The notes under the pieces: generated by a model
Databases searched by the model: none
What the model saw: only the letters and a program-made list of their open reading frames with translations
Told to the model about the DNA's origin: nothing
Translations under genes and position numbers: made by a program
NCBI GenBank assembly: GCA_020848905.1
Contig: JADLHG010000026.1
Coordinates: 117,494-181,493, forward strand
Length of the DNA: 64,000 nt
DNA from: Deltaproteobacteria bacterium
Lineage (GTDB): Bacteria; Myxococcota_A; Polyangia; GCA-2747355; JADLHG01
Direction: 5' to 3'
Shown here: positions 14,787 through 22,453 of the stretch, piece by piece
Numbering within the stretch: position 1 is the stretch's first letter
Layout: each line of letters starts with the position of its first letter

Positions 14787-15584
14787 TCACTCGGGCTTGA
14801 GCAGGTCGGCAGCGAGCTCCCACGCCACCAACCCCACGAACAGCAGGTTGGAGATCCCCTCGCGTCGCCAGTTCCGCTTGGGCTCCTGAACGATGCGATA
14901 GGCCCATTCCATGCCGAGCTTCTGCCAGACCATGGGAGCGCGCTTGACCATCCCGGCGACCACGTCGAAGGAACCTCCGACGCCGTGGAGCACCGGCACG
15001 GCCATCAGGTCGGCCCAGCGAGCGAGGAAGTTCTCCTTCTTGGGCGTGGTGATGGCCACGAACAGGATGTCGGGCCTGGCGTCGCGGATCGCCTCGGCGA
15101 TCCCGCGCTCCTCGGCCGCGGAGAAGTAGCCGTGCTGGTGCCCGACGAGCTTCGCGCCGGGGTACTTCGCGCCGAAGGCCTCGACCACCCGCTCGAGCAC
15201 CTCCTGCTTGGCGCCGAAGAGGTAGACCCGGTAGCCGTGGCGGTCGGCGCGCTCCATCAAGCGATACATCAGGTCGATGCCCGCCACGCGCTCCGGAAGC
15301 GGACGCCCGAGGACGCGCGAGGCGAAGACGATCCCCGCCCCGTCGGCGAAGAAGACGTCGGCCCCCATCACCGACTCGCGGAGCTGCCCGTCGCGCTGCA
15401 TGCGCACGACCATCGGCCCGCTGATCTGGCCGGTGATGAAGCGCACCCGCTCGCGGATGGCCCGTTCGGCCACGTCGGCCACCTGCTCCATGGTCACCGC
15501 GAGGATCGGAAAGCCGAAGAGGTTCCGCACCTCGAATCCGTCGGCCCCCAGGCGGCGCAAGGTCTCGGCTTGGTTCGCGCTCAC
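14787..15584 (-). CDS. WecG/TagA/CpsF-family glycosyltransferase
   Basis: This 265-residue protein has the family signatures FITGQISGPMVVRMQ, GADVFFADGAGIVFASR, RVAGIDLMYRLM, YRVYLFGAKQEV, ILFVAITTPKKENFLARW, PVLHGVGGSFDVVAG and RAPMVWQKLGMEWAYRI. Members transfer N-acetylmannosamine or its uronic acid form onto polyprenyl-linked GlcNAc (WecG, TagA). Pairing with wecB on the same strand, 33 bases away, supports a ManNAc donor. I chose GTG 15584 rather than TTG 15620: a strong TTGACA-17-CTACCA promoter lies inside the longer version, with the GTG 7 bases after the -10 box. A C-terminal hydrophobic stretch (NLLFVGLVAWELAADLL) fits peripheral membrane binding. Confidence 0.92.
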   Translation of the reverse strand: MSANQAETLRRLGADGFEVRNLFGFPILAVTMEQVADVAERAIRERVRFITGQISGPMVVRMQRDGQLRESVMGADVFFADGAGIVFASRVLGRPLPERVAGIDLMYRLMERADRHGYRVYLFGAKQEVLERVVEAFGAKYPGAKLVGHQHGYFSAAEERGIAEAIRDARPDILFVAITTPKKENFLARWADLMAVPVLHGVGGSFDVVAGMVKRAPMVWQKLGMEWAYRIVQEPKRNWRREGISNLLFVGLVAWELAADLLKPE

Positions 15585-15591
15585 CCAAGGG

Positions 15592-15620
15592 TGGTAGCGT
15601 GGCCGCCCCGAAGCTGTCAA
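15592..15620 (-). promoter_or_regulatory. Promoter of the wecG-wecB glycan operon
   Basis: On the minus strand, perfect TTGACA (15615-15620), 17-base spacer, CTACCA (15592-15597), then 7 bases to GTG 15584. This places the expected transcription start at the start codon, that is, a leaderless mRNA. Confidence 0.6.
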
Positions 15621-15721
15621 GCGGGGCTCCGGCCGACGGCAGGGCGACTCGGCCCGCGGACGCTGCCACGAGCGCGCGGTGGGATCGACGCGGGGCCTTC
15701 TCTGGAGGTAGAGTCCGCGCC

Positions 15722-16861
15722 ATGCGCGTCCTTCACTTGATGCGGGGTTCCGAGGAGGTCTACGGCGCCGAACGCGTGATCTTCGCGGAGCTCGAAAAGC
15801 TGCGACTCGCCGGCGTGGACGCCCGTTTCCTCATGTTGCAGGAGTCCCGCCTCGGCGAGGCGGGCGACCTGATGGGCAAGCTGCTGGAGGAGATGGGGGT
15901 CCCCGTCGTCCGCGTCCCCGTGGACAAGGCGATCTCCACGCGTGCCGTGACCGACCTGCGACGGGCGATCGAACGCGAGGCTCCGCAGGTGGTGCACACG
16001 CACGGCTACAAGGGAGACGTCTACGGCCTGCTGGCCTGCCGCCTGGCCAAGGTGCCCGTGGTGGGGGAGATCCACGGCTGGCTCTTTCCGCGCGACGACT
16101 ACGTGATCCGTTTCTACGAGTGGCTCGACGTGCAGGCCCTCAAGCGCATGGACGCGGTGATCGTCCTGGCCGACCACTACCGGCGCATGATCCTCCGCAT
16201 GGGGTTCCAGTCCCAGCGCATCAAGCTGATCCCGAGCGGCGTGGACGTGCCGGCGCTCAAGGCCAAGGTCGGTCAGGCCGACCTGCGGCAGCGGCTCGGC
16301 ATCGCGGCGGACCGGCCGGTCATCGGCATGCTCACCCGGCTGAGCCACGAGAAGGGGGTGGACCTCTTCCTGCGCGCCTTCGCGCTCGTGCGGCGCCGGC
16401 ACCCGCGGGCGGTAGGAGTCGTCTTCGGGGACGGCCCCGAGCGTCAGGCGCTCGCGCAGCTCGCCGCGGAGCTCGAGCTCGGTCCGACGGAGCTCGTCTG
16501 GGCGGGCTACTGCGCGGAGGCGATGGACGCCTTGTGCGCGCTCGACGTGGTGGCCCAGACCAGCCGCACGGAGGCGCTGCCCCAGGCGCTCATGGAGGCG
16601 ATGGTCATGGAGCGCCCCGTCGTCGTCACCGCCGTGGGCGGCTGCCCCGAGCTGGTGCAGGAGGGCGAGACGGGCTACGTGGTCCCCTCCTCGGACCCCG
16701 AGACGATCGCGGCCCGCCTCTGTCATCTCATCGAGCACCCGGACCTGGCCTTGCGCATGGGCCGGTCGGGCGCGGCGCGCATCGCCGAGGGCTACACGAT
16801 GCAGCACTGGGTGGAGCGCACGCTGCGCGTCTACGAGACGCTCTCCCGGGCCCCGAGCTGA
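15722..16861 (+). CDS. Family 4 glycosyltransferase (GT-B fold)
   Basis: This 379-residue protein has a GT-B N domain (VLHLMRGSEEVYGAERV, VVHTHGYKGDVYGLLACR) and a C domain with LIPSGVDV, IGMLTRLSHEKGVDLFLRAF, VFGDGPERQAL and the donor-binding E-x7-E region RTEALPQALMEAM followed by VVTAVGGCPELV. It most likely extends the glycan made by the divergent wecG-wecB operon. TAGAGT ends 7 bases before the ATG at 15722, with TCGACG 18 bases further up, another apparently leaderless gene; no good Shine-Dalgarno sequence is present. Donor and acceptor are unknown. Confidence 0.92.
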   Translation: MRVLHLMRGSEEVYGAERVIFAELEKLRLAGVDARFLMLQESRLGEAGDLMGKLLEEMGVPVVRVPVDKAISTRAVTDLRRAIEREAPQVVHTHGYKGDVYGLLACRLAKVPVVGEIHGWLFPRDDYVIRFYEWLDVQALKRMDAVIVLADHYRRMILRMGFQSQRIKLIPSGVDVPALKAKVGQADLRQRLGIAADRPVIGMLTRLSHEKGVDLFLRAFALVRRRHPRAVGVVFGDGPERQALAQLAAELELGPTELVWAGYCAEAMDALCALDVVAQTSRTEALPQALMEAMVMERPVVVTAVGGCPELVQEGETGYVVPSSDPETIAARLCHLIEHPDLALRMGRSGAARIAEGYTMQHWVERTLRVYETLSRAPS

Positions 16862-16913
16862 CCGGCAGCGACCACCGCCGTCGCTGACCGTTGACCCTGT
16901 CGCGCGCCCTCCC

Positions 16914-16942
16914 TTGCCAGTGAAGGGGCTCACCGGTACGCT
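16914..16942 (+). promoter_or_regulatory. Promoter of the Ser/Thr kinase gene
   Basis: TTGCCA (16914-16919), 17-base spacer, TACGCT (16937-16942). The ATG at 16961 is 18 bases beyond, so the leader is only about 10 bases. The same -10 hexamer occurs in the acyltransferase promoter at 4589. Confidence 0.5.
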
Positions 16943-16960
16943 AGACCTTCGGACCCATGC

Positions 16961-17950
16961 ATGTACGTTGAACGAGATCGTCCCGGCGCGGTCATTGCCG
17001 GCAAGTACGAGCTATTGGAGCTCGCCGGGCGGGGCGGCATGGCCACGGTGTGGCGTGCGGTCACGCTCGGCGCCGCGGGCTTCAGGCGACCCGTGGCGGT
17101 CAAGCGCATCCTCTCGACGCTCATCGGCAGCCGCGACTTCGTGACCCTCTTCGTCGAGGAGGCCCGCGTCTGCGCCGACCTCTCGCACCCGAACATCGTG
17201 CAGACCCACGACTTCGGCCGCGACGAGCAGGGCATGTACTACCTCGTGCTGGAATGGGTCGAGGGGCTGGACATGCGCCGCTTCCTCTACGCCTACGAGG
17301 CGAGCGGGCTGCGCGTCCCCTGGCCGATCCTGACGGCGATCACCATCGAGGTCCTGCGCGCTCTCGGCGCGGCGCACGAACGTATCGACGGCCGGGGACG
17401 ACCCGCGCCCGTGTTCCATCGGGACGTGAACCCGCAGAACATCCTGCTCGGCCTGCACGGCGCGGTGAAGCTCACCGACTTCGGCCTGGCGCGGGCCATG
17501 GACCGGGCTCGCATCACGCACCCCGACATCCTGAAGGGCAAGCTCTCCTACATGGCCCCCGAGATGGCCTTCGGCCACCCCGCGAGCGTGCAGAGCGACC
17601 TCTTCAGCGTCGGCGTGGTGCTCTGGGAGACGCTCGTCGGGCGCAAGCTCTTCGAGGGAGCCGACGACGTGGAGGTGGTGCTCGGCGTGCGGCGCGCGGA
17701 GATCCCGGCCCTCTCGTCGATGCGCAAGGACCTGCCTCCCCCCTTCTCGCGGATCGTGGAACGCTCGCTCGCCCGCGAACCGAAGGACCGCTACGCCTCG
17801 GCGCGCCAGATGGGGCGCGAGCTGGCCGGCCTCCTCCGTCGGGTCGCCGAGCCTACCGACGCGCAGGTGGTCGGTCAGAGCGTGGCCGAGGCCCGCCGCC
17901 GGCTCCAGCGCCTCCCGCCCGTCCCTCCGGAAACCCCGCTCGTCGGCTGA
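16961..17950 (+). CDS. Eukaryotic-type serine/threonine protein kinase
   Basis: This 329-residue protein is a single complete kinase domain (about 12-285): glycine loop LAGRGGMATVW, VAVKRIL lysine, catalytic loop VFHRDVNPQNILL, metal-binding LTDFGLARAM, and APE as YMAPEMAF. No transmembrane or sensor domain follows; the tail is short and basic, so it is a soluble kinase. Myxobacteria-type genomes carry many of these. An FHA-AAA+ protein encoded at 9109-10365 would be a natural phosphothreonine reader, but the link is only inference. Confidence 0.95.
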   Translation: MYVERDRPGAVIAGKYELLELAGRGGMATVWRAVTLGAAGFRRPVAVKRILSTLIGSRDFVTLFVEEARVCADLSHPNIVQTHDFGRDEQGMYYLVLEWVEGLDMRRFLYAYEASGLRVPWPILTAITIEVLRALGAAHERIDGRGRPAPVFHRDVNPQNILLGLHGAVKLTDFGLARAMDRARITHPDILKGKLSYMAPEMAFGHPASVQSDLFSVGVVLWETLVGRKLFEGADDVEVVLGVRRAEIPALSSMRKDLPPPFSRIVERSLAREPKDRYASARQMGRELAGLLRRVAEPTDAQVVGQSVAEARRRLQRLPPVPPETPLVG

Positions 17951-18007
17951 CCGCCCGACGCGCGTGGCCGCTTGGCGAACGGAACTGTTTGAGGCAGGCT
18001 GCGCGCC

Positions 18008-19306
18008 GTGAGCCGACGCGGACGAACCGAGCGCCCGAAGAGCCGCAGCGCAGGCCGCGCGGGGCGACGCAACCGAGGCGCCGAGGCCCCCGCGCCTCCG
18101 CGCGAGGGTCGTCGCGACCGACGCCGGGGCGAGAGCGAGGCCAGCCGCGCCACGCGGACCGAGCGCCCGACGAGCGGCCGCGCGCTCCGGGAACCGCCGC
18201 GCACGGGTGGGCCGCGGAAGGCCGCGCCCTCGACGGAGAAGCCGGAGGCCGGCCTGCCCTTCGTGCCGCGCCCGCGACCGTCCTCGGACCTCGGACGGCG
18301 CTTCGTCTGGACCTGCCGCCCGGGGGTGGAGGCGGAGCTCCTCGAGGAGCTCGCGCTCGGCCGACCGGCCCTCCGCCCCGAGCGCCTCGGGCCGTCGCTC
18401 GTGGCGAGCCAGGGCCGCCTCGCGGACTGGCCGACCTTCGCGCGCACCGGTTTTCCCGTGCTCGCCGAGCTCGGCGCGGAGGCCGGGCCGCTCGCCTGTT
18501 GCCTCGCCGGGCCGCTCGCCGAGCGCCTGCGCCGCACCCCCGAGCCGTGGGTCGTTCAGGCCTGGGTTCCGGACGCCGACGCGCTGAACCCGCTCGCCTC
18601 GCGGGCCGAGTCGCTCGAGAGCGAGCTCCGCGCGGCGCTCTGCGCGACAGAACCGGCGCTCGTCCCCCTGCTCCGGGAACGCCGCTCGGCCCTCCAGCGG
18701 AACGAGGGTCTGACGGTGCAGGTCTGCCTCACCGCTCCCACGCGCGCGCTCTGCGGGCTCGTCGCCGCGCACGAGCTGCCGACGACCGCGGCGGGAGGCC
18801 GCGCGCGAAGCCGCGCCCCGAAGCACGCCCCCTCGCGGGCCGCGCGCAAGCTGGTCGAGGCCTTCGACTGGATCGGTCAGGGGCCGGAGCCCGGCGAGCG
18901 GGTCGTGGACCTCGGCGCCGCCCCCGGCGGCTGGACCGCCGTGCTCCTCGAGCGAGGCGCGCACGTGGTGGCGGTGGACCTCGGGCAGATGGACCCTGCC
19001 CTCGCGCGGCACCGCAACCTGCGCGTCATCCACGGCAACGCCTTCCACCACGAGCCCGAGGAGCCGGTGGGCTGGCTCTTCTGCGACCTGGCCTGGCGTC
19101 CGCTCGAGGTCGCGAGCCTGCTCGCCAAGTGGGGGCGCCGCGGCTGGACCGACGCGCTGGTCGCGAACCTGAAGCTCCCCATGCGCAAGAAGCTCGGCTT
19201 CGTCGAGCGCCTGCGCGGCATGCTGGGCGAGGGCTTCCGCACCGTGCGCGCGCGCCAGCTCTATCACGACCGCGAGGAGGTCACCTTCGCGGCGTGGAGG
19301 CGCTGA
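18008..19306 (+). CDS. rlmM: RlmM-like 23S rRNA ribose 2'-O-methyltransferase
   Basis: This protein of up to 432 residues has a C-terminal RrmJ-fold SAM-dependent domain: VVDLGAAPGGWTAVL (about 299-313), VVAVDLGQMDP, a CDLAWRP motif, LVANLKLPMRKK and RQLYHDREEVT. The last two are characteristic of RlmM, which methylates C2498 of 23S rRNA. The N-terminal 95 residues are Arg/Pro-rich and low in complexity; E. coli RlmM lacks such an extension. Translation from GTG 18008 is therefore uncertain and the real start may be nearer to RRFVWTCRPG. The 3' end overlaps the convergent MYXO-CTERM gene by 26 bases. Confidence 0.85.
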   Translation: MSRRGRTERPKSRSAGRAGRRNRGAEAPAPPREGRRDRRRGESEASRATRTERPTSGRALREPPRTGGPRKAAPSTEKPEAGLPFVPRPRPSSDLGRRFVWTCRPGVEAELLEELALGRPALRPERLGPSLVASQGRLADWPTFARTGFPVLAELGAEAGPLACCLAGPLAERLRRTPEPWVVQAWVPDADALNPLASRAESLESELRAALCATEPALVPLLRERRSALQRNEGLTVQVCLTAPTRALCGLVAAHELPTTAAGGRARSRAPKHAPSRAARKLVEAFDWIGQGPEPGERVVDLGAAPGGWTAVLLERGAHVVAVDLGQMDPALARHRNLRVIHGNAFHHEPEEPVGWLFCDLAWRPLEVASLLAKWGRRGWTDALVANLKLPMRKKLGFVERLRGMLGEGFRTVRARQLYHDREEVTFAAWRR

Positions 19307-21791
19307 GAGCCCGGCGCGAGACGAGGTGCCCGACCCGAGTGCGACGCCAGCGCGAGACGAGGTGCCCGAGCCCGAGCGCGAGCACGAGGAGCGCGCTACC
19401 CGCCGCGTGCCCGTCCCCCGCCACCGCACAGCACCCGCCCGACGCGGCGCTCCCCTGCCCGTCTCCGGAGCCCGCACCGTCGGTGCCGGGAGGAATCCCG
19501 AGCTCCTTACCGCTCGAACCGTCGCGCGAAGACCCATCCCCGTGCGAGGCCAGGTCCACGAGGCCTCCTCCGTCCCCCGCACCGCCGAGGTCCCGCGGCG
19601 GCCCACCATCCGGGCCGGTCCCGGTCGTCACGGTGAGCGTCACGGCGCTGCTCCACGGGGCCACGGTCTCGGCCATCACCTGCTCGAAGCTCGACGGAGT
19701 GAGCGGCACCGGAGCGCGAAGGCGAAGCCGGACGGTGGCGATCGACGGATCCTTCGGCACCACGTAGCTCACCTCGCCGGCGGCGACCCAGACTCCGGGC
19801 CAGGTCTCGACCACCGTGGTGGTGCGACCGTCGCGAAAGGTCGTCACGACCTCGCGCTCGATGAGGCCGACGTAGCGGCCGGGGAGCGCGAGGCGCACCG
19901 TCTCCGTCGGACGCACCGTGGCCTGGGCCGGCGTCACGTTCATGGCCCCGCCGGCGTAGTAGCCTGCCGCCTGCATGCTCAGCTTGGGCAGCGCCATGCT
20001 CACGGCGTTCAGGTCGGCGTCCGTGCACTCGCCCTTCGCCCCGTCGAAGGTCTTCACCGCCACCTCCACGAGCCCCACGTCCTGCGCGAAGTAGTAGTCC
20101 TCGCGCAGCACCCAGCCCTTGCAGTAGGGAGCGCCGTATTCGACGTACTTCACCCGCAGCGCGTTGACGCGGCCGAGCCCCGCGCTCGCGTAGTCCCGCG
20201 CGACCACGGCGTGCTCCACCCGCCAGCCGTGCGTCCCGCGCAGCGTCTCGAGCGGCGCGCCGTAGCCCTCCTTGCAGTACTCGCTCTCCGTGTGCCCTCG
20301 CCCGAAGAGCGTGTCCTCGCGCTGAAAGAGCCACCCCGCCTCGCCCGGCCCCGAGGAGAGCAGGTACGGCGGGAAGTAGTGGTGCTGGAACGGCGCCGAG
20401 TAGAAGAGGTGATCCCAGCTCCGCTGGTCGGGGTCGGCCCCCCCGTAATAGCTCCCGAGCTTGTACCAGGCCGTCCCCGCGCCGCCGAGGAAGTCCGTCC
20501 GGTAGGTCTTGTGTCCGACGGTGCCGAGGTAGTTCTCGCTCCAGCGGCCGTTCGGCAGAAAGCCGGTGCTGAAGAAGCGCAGGTTGCGCACGCCTTGAAA
20601 GGGGTCGCCCGGCTTCTCCGGCCCCCAGTAGCCCGCGCGGTGGCTCTTCAGGTAGCGGAGCGGCAAGGTCGGGATCCCGCAGACCAGCGTCGGCGCCTCG
20701 ACCTCCACGCGCGCCTCGAAGGGCACCGGCGGGTTGAAGTAGGCGTTCGACCCGCGGTAGTGCCAGAAGTGCCCGGCCCCGAGGTTCCAGAACCGCTTCG
20801 CGTCGTACGCGCCGCTCTTGCCGAGCAGCGGGTCCACCACGAGGCGCCGCGGGCATCCGTTGCAGGGGACCTTCTGCGTCAGGCCGATCCCGCCCCCCAT
20901 CGCGATCCCCGACGGGCACTCGGCCACCGCGTAGGCGGGATTGCTCGAGCAGATCTTCCCCGAAGAAGAGCGCACGTTCGCCGACAGCACGAGCTCCGCC
21001 CCGCCCATCACGCTCCCCGGGATCGCCGGGTCGGCGAGCTTCAAGAGGTCCTTCTCGACGTCGAGCGTGACGCTCCACTCCCTCCGGCCCGCGTCGAAGG
21101 TTCCGCCCGAAAGCTCCTGCCAGACCCCGGCGGCGCGCAGGTCGCCGTCCGCCTTGGCCACGAAGACCTGGATGCCCGCCACCGCGCCGTCGCTGGCCGC
21201 GCCCACCACCGTGACCTTGAGCGTGTCTCCGGGGCCGTAGACGTCCTTCTGCGGGGCGAGCGTCACGCTCGTGCAGCTCACGGGCGCTTGCGGAGGCGGC
21301 GCGACGACGAAGACCCGCTGGCAGCCGACGCAGGGCTTGCCGAGGCTGGTCGGGATGCTCGGCGCCACCGTGATCCCCCCCGGACAGCAGGCATAGCCTG
21401 GGTTACCGCTGCAGGTCTCCCCCGCGGACCCCACGACGTTGGCCACGAGCACGTACTCTCCCGGCTGGCTCGGCACGGTCAGCGCGGCCTTCAGCTCGGC
21501 CTTGCCCGCATCGAAGACTCCGGAGACCTGGGTCCAGCTCGCCGTCTGCGTGAGGTCCGCCCCACGCGAGGCGTAGTAGAGGCGGATCTCCGTCGGTGCA
21601 CTCCCTCCCGCGGCGCCGCGCGCCACCACCTCGACCACCTCGCCGGGCCGGTAGGCGGGGGCCCCCGGCCGGAGGACGAGTCCGGTGCAGCGCACCGCGG
21701 AAGGATACGGGCCGGCGCGGAGGCTCCGAGGAGCGGCGAAGAGCCCAACGATGAGGAAAAGGACCGCGGCAATGGAGGTTCGGGTCGGCAT
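19281..21791 (-). CDS. Large exported surface protein with MYXO-CTERM-like C terminus
   Basis: This 836-residue protein has a signal peptide (IAAVLFLIVGLFAAPRSLRA). Two similar Cys-containing Ig-like modules follow, each starting CTGLVL or CTSVTL with YRPGE or YGPGD and ending in a CxGC motif (PCVGCQRV and PCNGCPRR). A central domain (about 330-650) is rich in Tyr and Trp, then come a further beta domain and a Gly/Asp-rich linker. The C terminus has GGCCAVAGDGHAAGS, a hydrophobic stretch LLVLALGLGHLV and then basic residues, the layout of MYXO-CTERM sorting signals. Unusually, about 15 residues follow, made by a duplicated segment. The start at 21791 is chosen for the signal peptide; TATGGT lies 7 bases upstream. 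Function is unknown, likely cell-surface. Confidence 0.82.
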   Translation of the reverse strand: MPTRTSIAAVLFLIVGLFAAPRSLRAGPYPSAVRCTGLVLRPGAPAYRPGEVVEVVARGAAGGSAPTEIRLYYASRGADLTQTASWTQVSGVFDAGKAELKAALTVPSQPGEYVLVANVVGSAGETCSGNPGYACCPGGITVAPSIPTSLGKPCVGCQRVFVVAPPPQAPVSCTSVTLAPQKDVYGPGDTLKVTVVGAASDGAVAGIQVFVAKADGDLRAAGVWQELSGGTFDAGRREWSVTLDVEKDLLKLADPAIPGSVMGGAELVLSANVRSSSGKICSSNPAYAVAECPSGIAMGGGIGLTQKVPCNGCPRRLVVDPLLGKSGAYDAKRFWNLGAGHFWHYRGSNAYFNPPVPFEARVEVEAPTLVCGIPTLPLRYLKSHRAGYWGPEKPGDPFQGVRNLRFFSTGFLPNGRWSENYLGTVGHKTYRTDFLGGAGTAWYKLGSYYGGADPDQRSWDHLFYSAPFQHHYFPPYLLSSGPGEAGWLFQREDTLFGRGHTESEYCKEGYGAPLETLRGTHGWRVEHAVVARDYASAGLGRVNALRVKYVEYGAPYCKGWVLREDYYFAQDVGLVEVAVKTFDGAKGECTDADLNAVSMALPKLSMQAAGYYAGGAMNVTPAQATVRPTETVRLALPGRYVGLIEREVVTTFRDGRTTTVVETWPGVWVAAGEVSYVVPKDPSIATVRLRLRAPVPLTPSSFEQVMAETVAPWSSAVTLTVTTGTGPDGGPPRDLGGAGDGGGLVDLASHGDGSSRDGSSGKELGIPPGTDGAGSGDGQGSAASGGCCAVAGDGHAAGSALLVLALGLGHLVSRWRRTRVGHLVSRRALSASTPRR
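19314..19369. repeat. 20-base direct repeat inside the C-terminal coding region
   Basis: The same 20 bases (GCGCGAGACGAGGTGCCCGA) occur at 19314-19333 and 19350-19369, a period of 36 bases or 12 codons. On the minus strand each encodes GHLVSR within the C-terminal tail of the MYXO-CTERM protein, so the tail reads GHLVSRWRRTRVGHLVSRR. It looks like an in-frame duplication. Confidence 0.8.
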
Positions 21792-21997
21792 CGGCGCCAC
21801 CATAGCAGCCGCGAAGGCCGGCTTCACTCCCCGACCGGTACCACCGGTCCGGGCTAGCTTGCGCGGTCGGGCCGTGCTATGGGTCACGCCCGCTGGAGGG
21901 GAAGCTCCCCTCCGCCGACGAAGGAAAACGAGATGTCCGGCGGCGATACCGCAGTCCAGGTCACCACGGCATGGTCAGATGGCCGCCCCAGCGGTCA

Positions 21998-22003
21998 TAC
22001 TAT
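21998..22003 (+). promoter_or_regulatory. -10 box directly before a start codon
   Basis: TACTAT at 21998-22003 is followed by 7 bases and ATG 22011. No convincing -35 is visible. The 26 upstream codons from an alternative ATG at 21933 use many codons ending in A or T (ATA, ACT, TCA, GCA), which supports the region being non-coding. Confidence 0.45.
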
Positions 22004-22010
22004 AGGCACC

Positions 22011-22376
22011 ATGGCCGCCGACCAGGAGCCCAAGGCGAAGGAGACGAAGGACCACGACGTGGTCCTCGTGCAGGGCCCGACCGAAGATGGACAGGGGATG
22101 CGCGCCCTCCGGTCGCGCCCGGGGCGCCTCGACCTGACCGAGCTCCGCCCGACCAGCGACGGGAAGCCGCTCAACGGGGCCGAGCTCGTGCGACTCAAGC
22201 CGCGCGCAGAGAGCCCGGCGCTGTGGGACGTGGACGTGCAGTTCTCCGACGCCCAGGCCACCGACGCGGCACGCTCGGGGCCGCCGCGCGTCGCGACCGC
22301 GGCCTACCGCAAGAACTGGGACACCGCGTTCGGGAAATCCCCGTCGCGGACCAAACGCCGAAGCAACCCGAACTGA
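22011..22376 (+). CDS. Conserved-type small cytoplasmic protein of unknown function
   Basis: This 121-residue protein is soluble and polar, without signal peptide or membrane segment. It has MRALRSRPGRLDLTELRP, then PLNGAELVRLKPR, WDVDVQF and a C-terminal RVATAAYRKNWDTAFG helix. No function is recognised. The start at 22011 is preferred over 21933 because of codon use and the TACTAT box, although AAGGA precedes 21933. It lies 77 bases before typA on the same strand and may share transcripts with it. Confidence 0.75.
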   Translation: MAADQEPKAKETKDHDVVLVQGPTEDGQGMRALRSRPGRLDLTELRPTSDGKPLNGAELVRLKPRAESPALWDVDVQFSDAQATDAARSGPPRVATAAYRKNWDTAFGKSPSRTKRRSNPN

Positions 22377-22453
22377 GATAGCCACCCACACTCGCGACCC
22401 CCGGGACCATCACGGGCCGTCGCGAAGCCCCCGAGCAGGACCAGCATCGCACC

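Noticed and set aside
21933..22010. Upstream ATG start for the small protein at 22011
   Set aside because: AAGGA precedes it, but the 26 added codons include ATA, ACT, TCA and GCA, unlike genes here, and the -10-like TACTAT lies inside.
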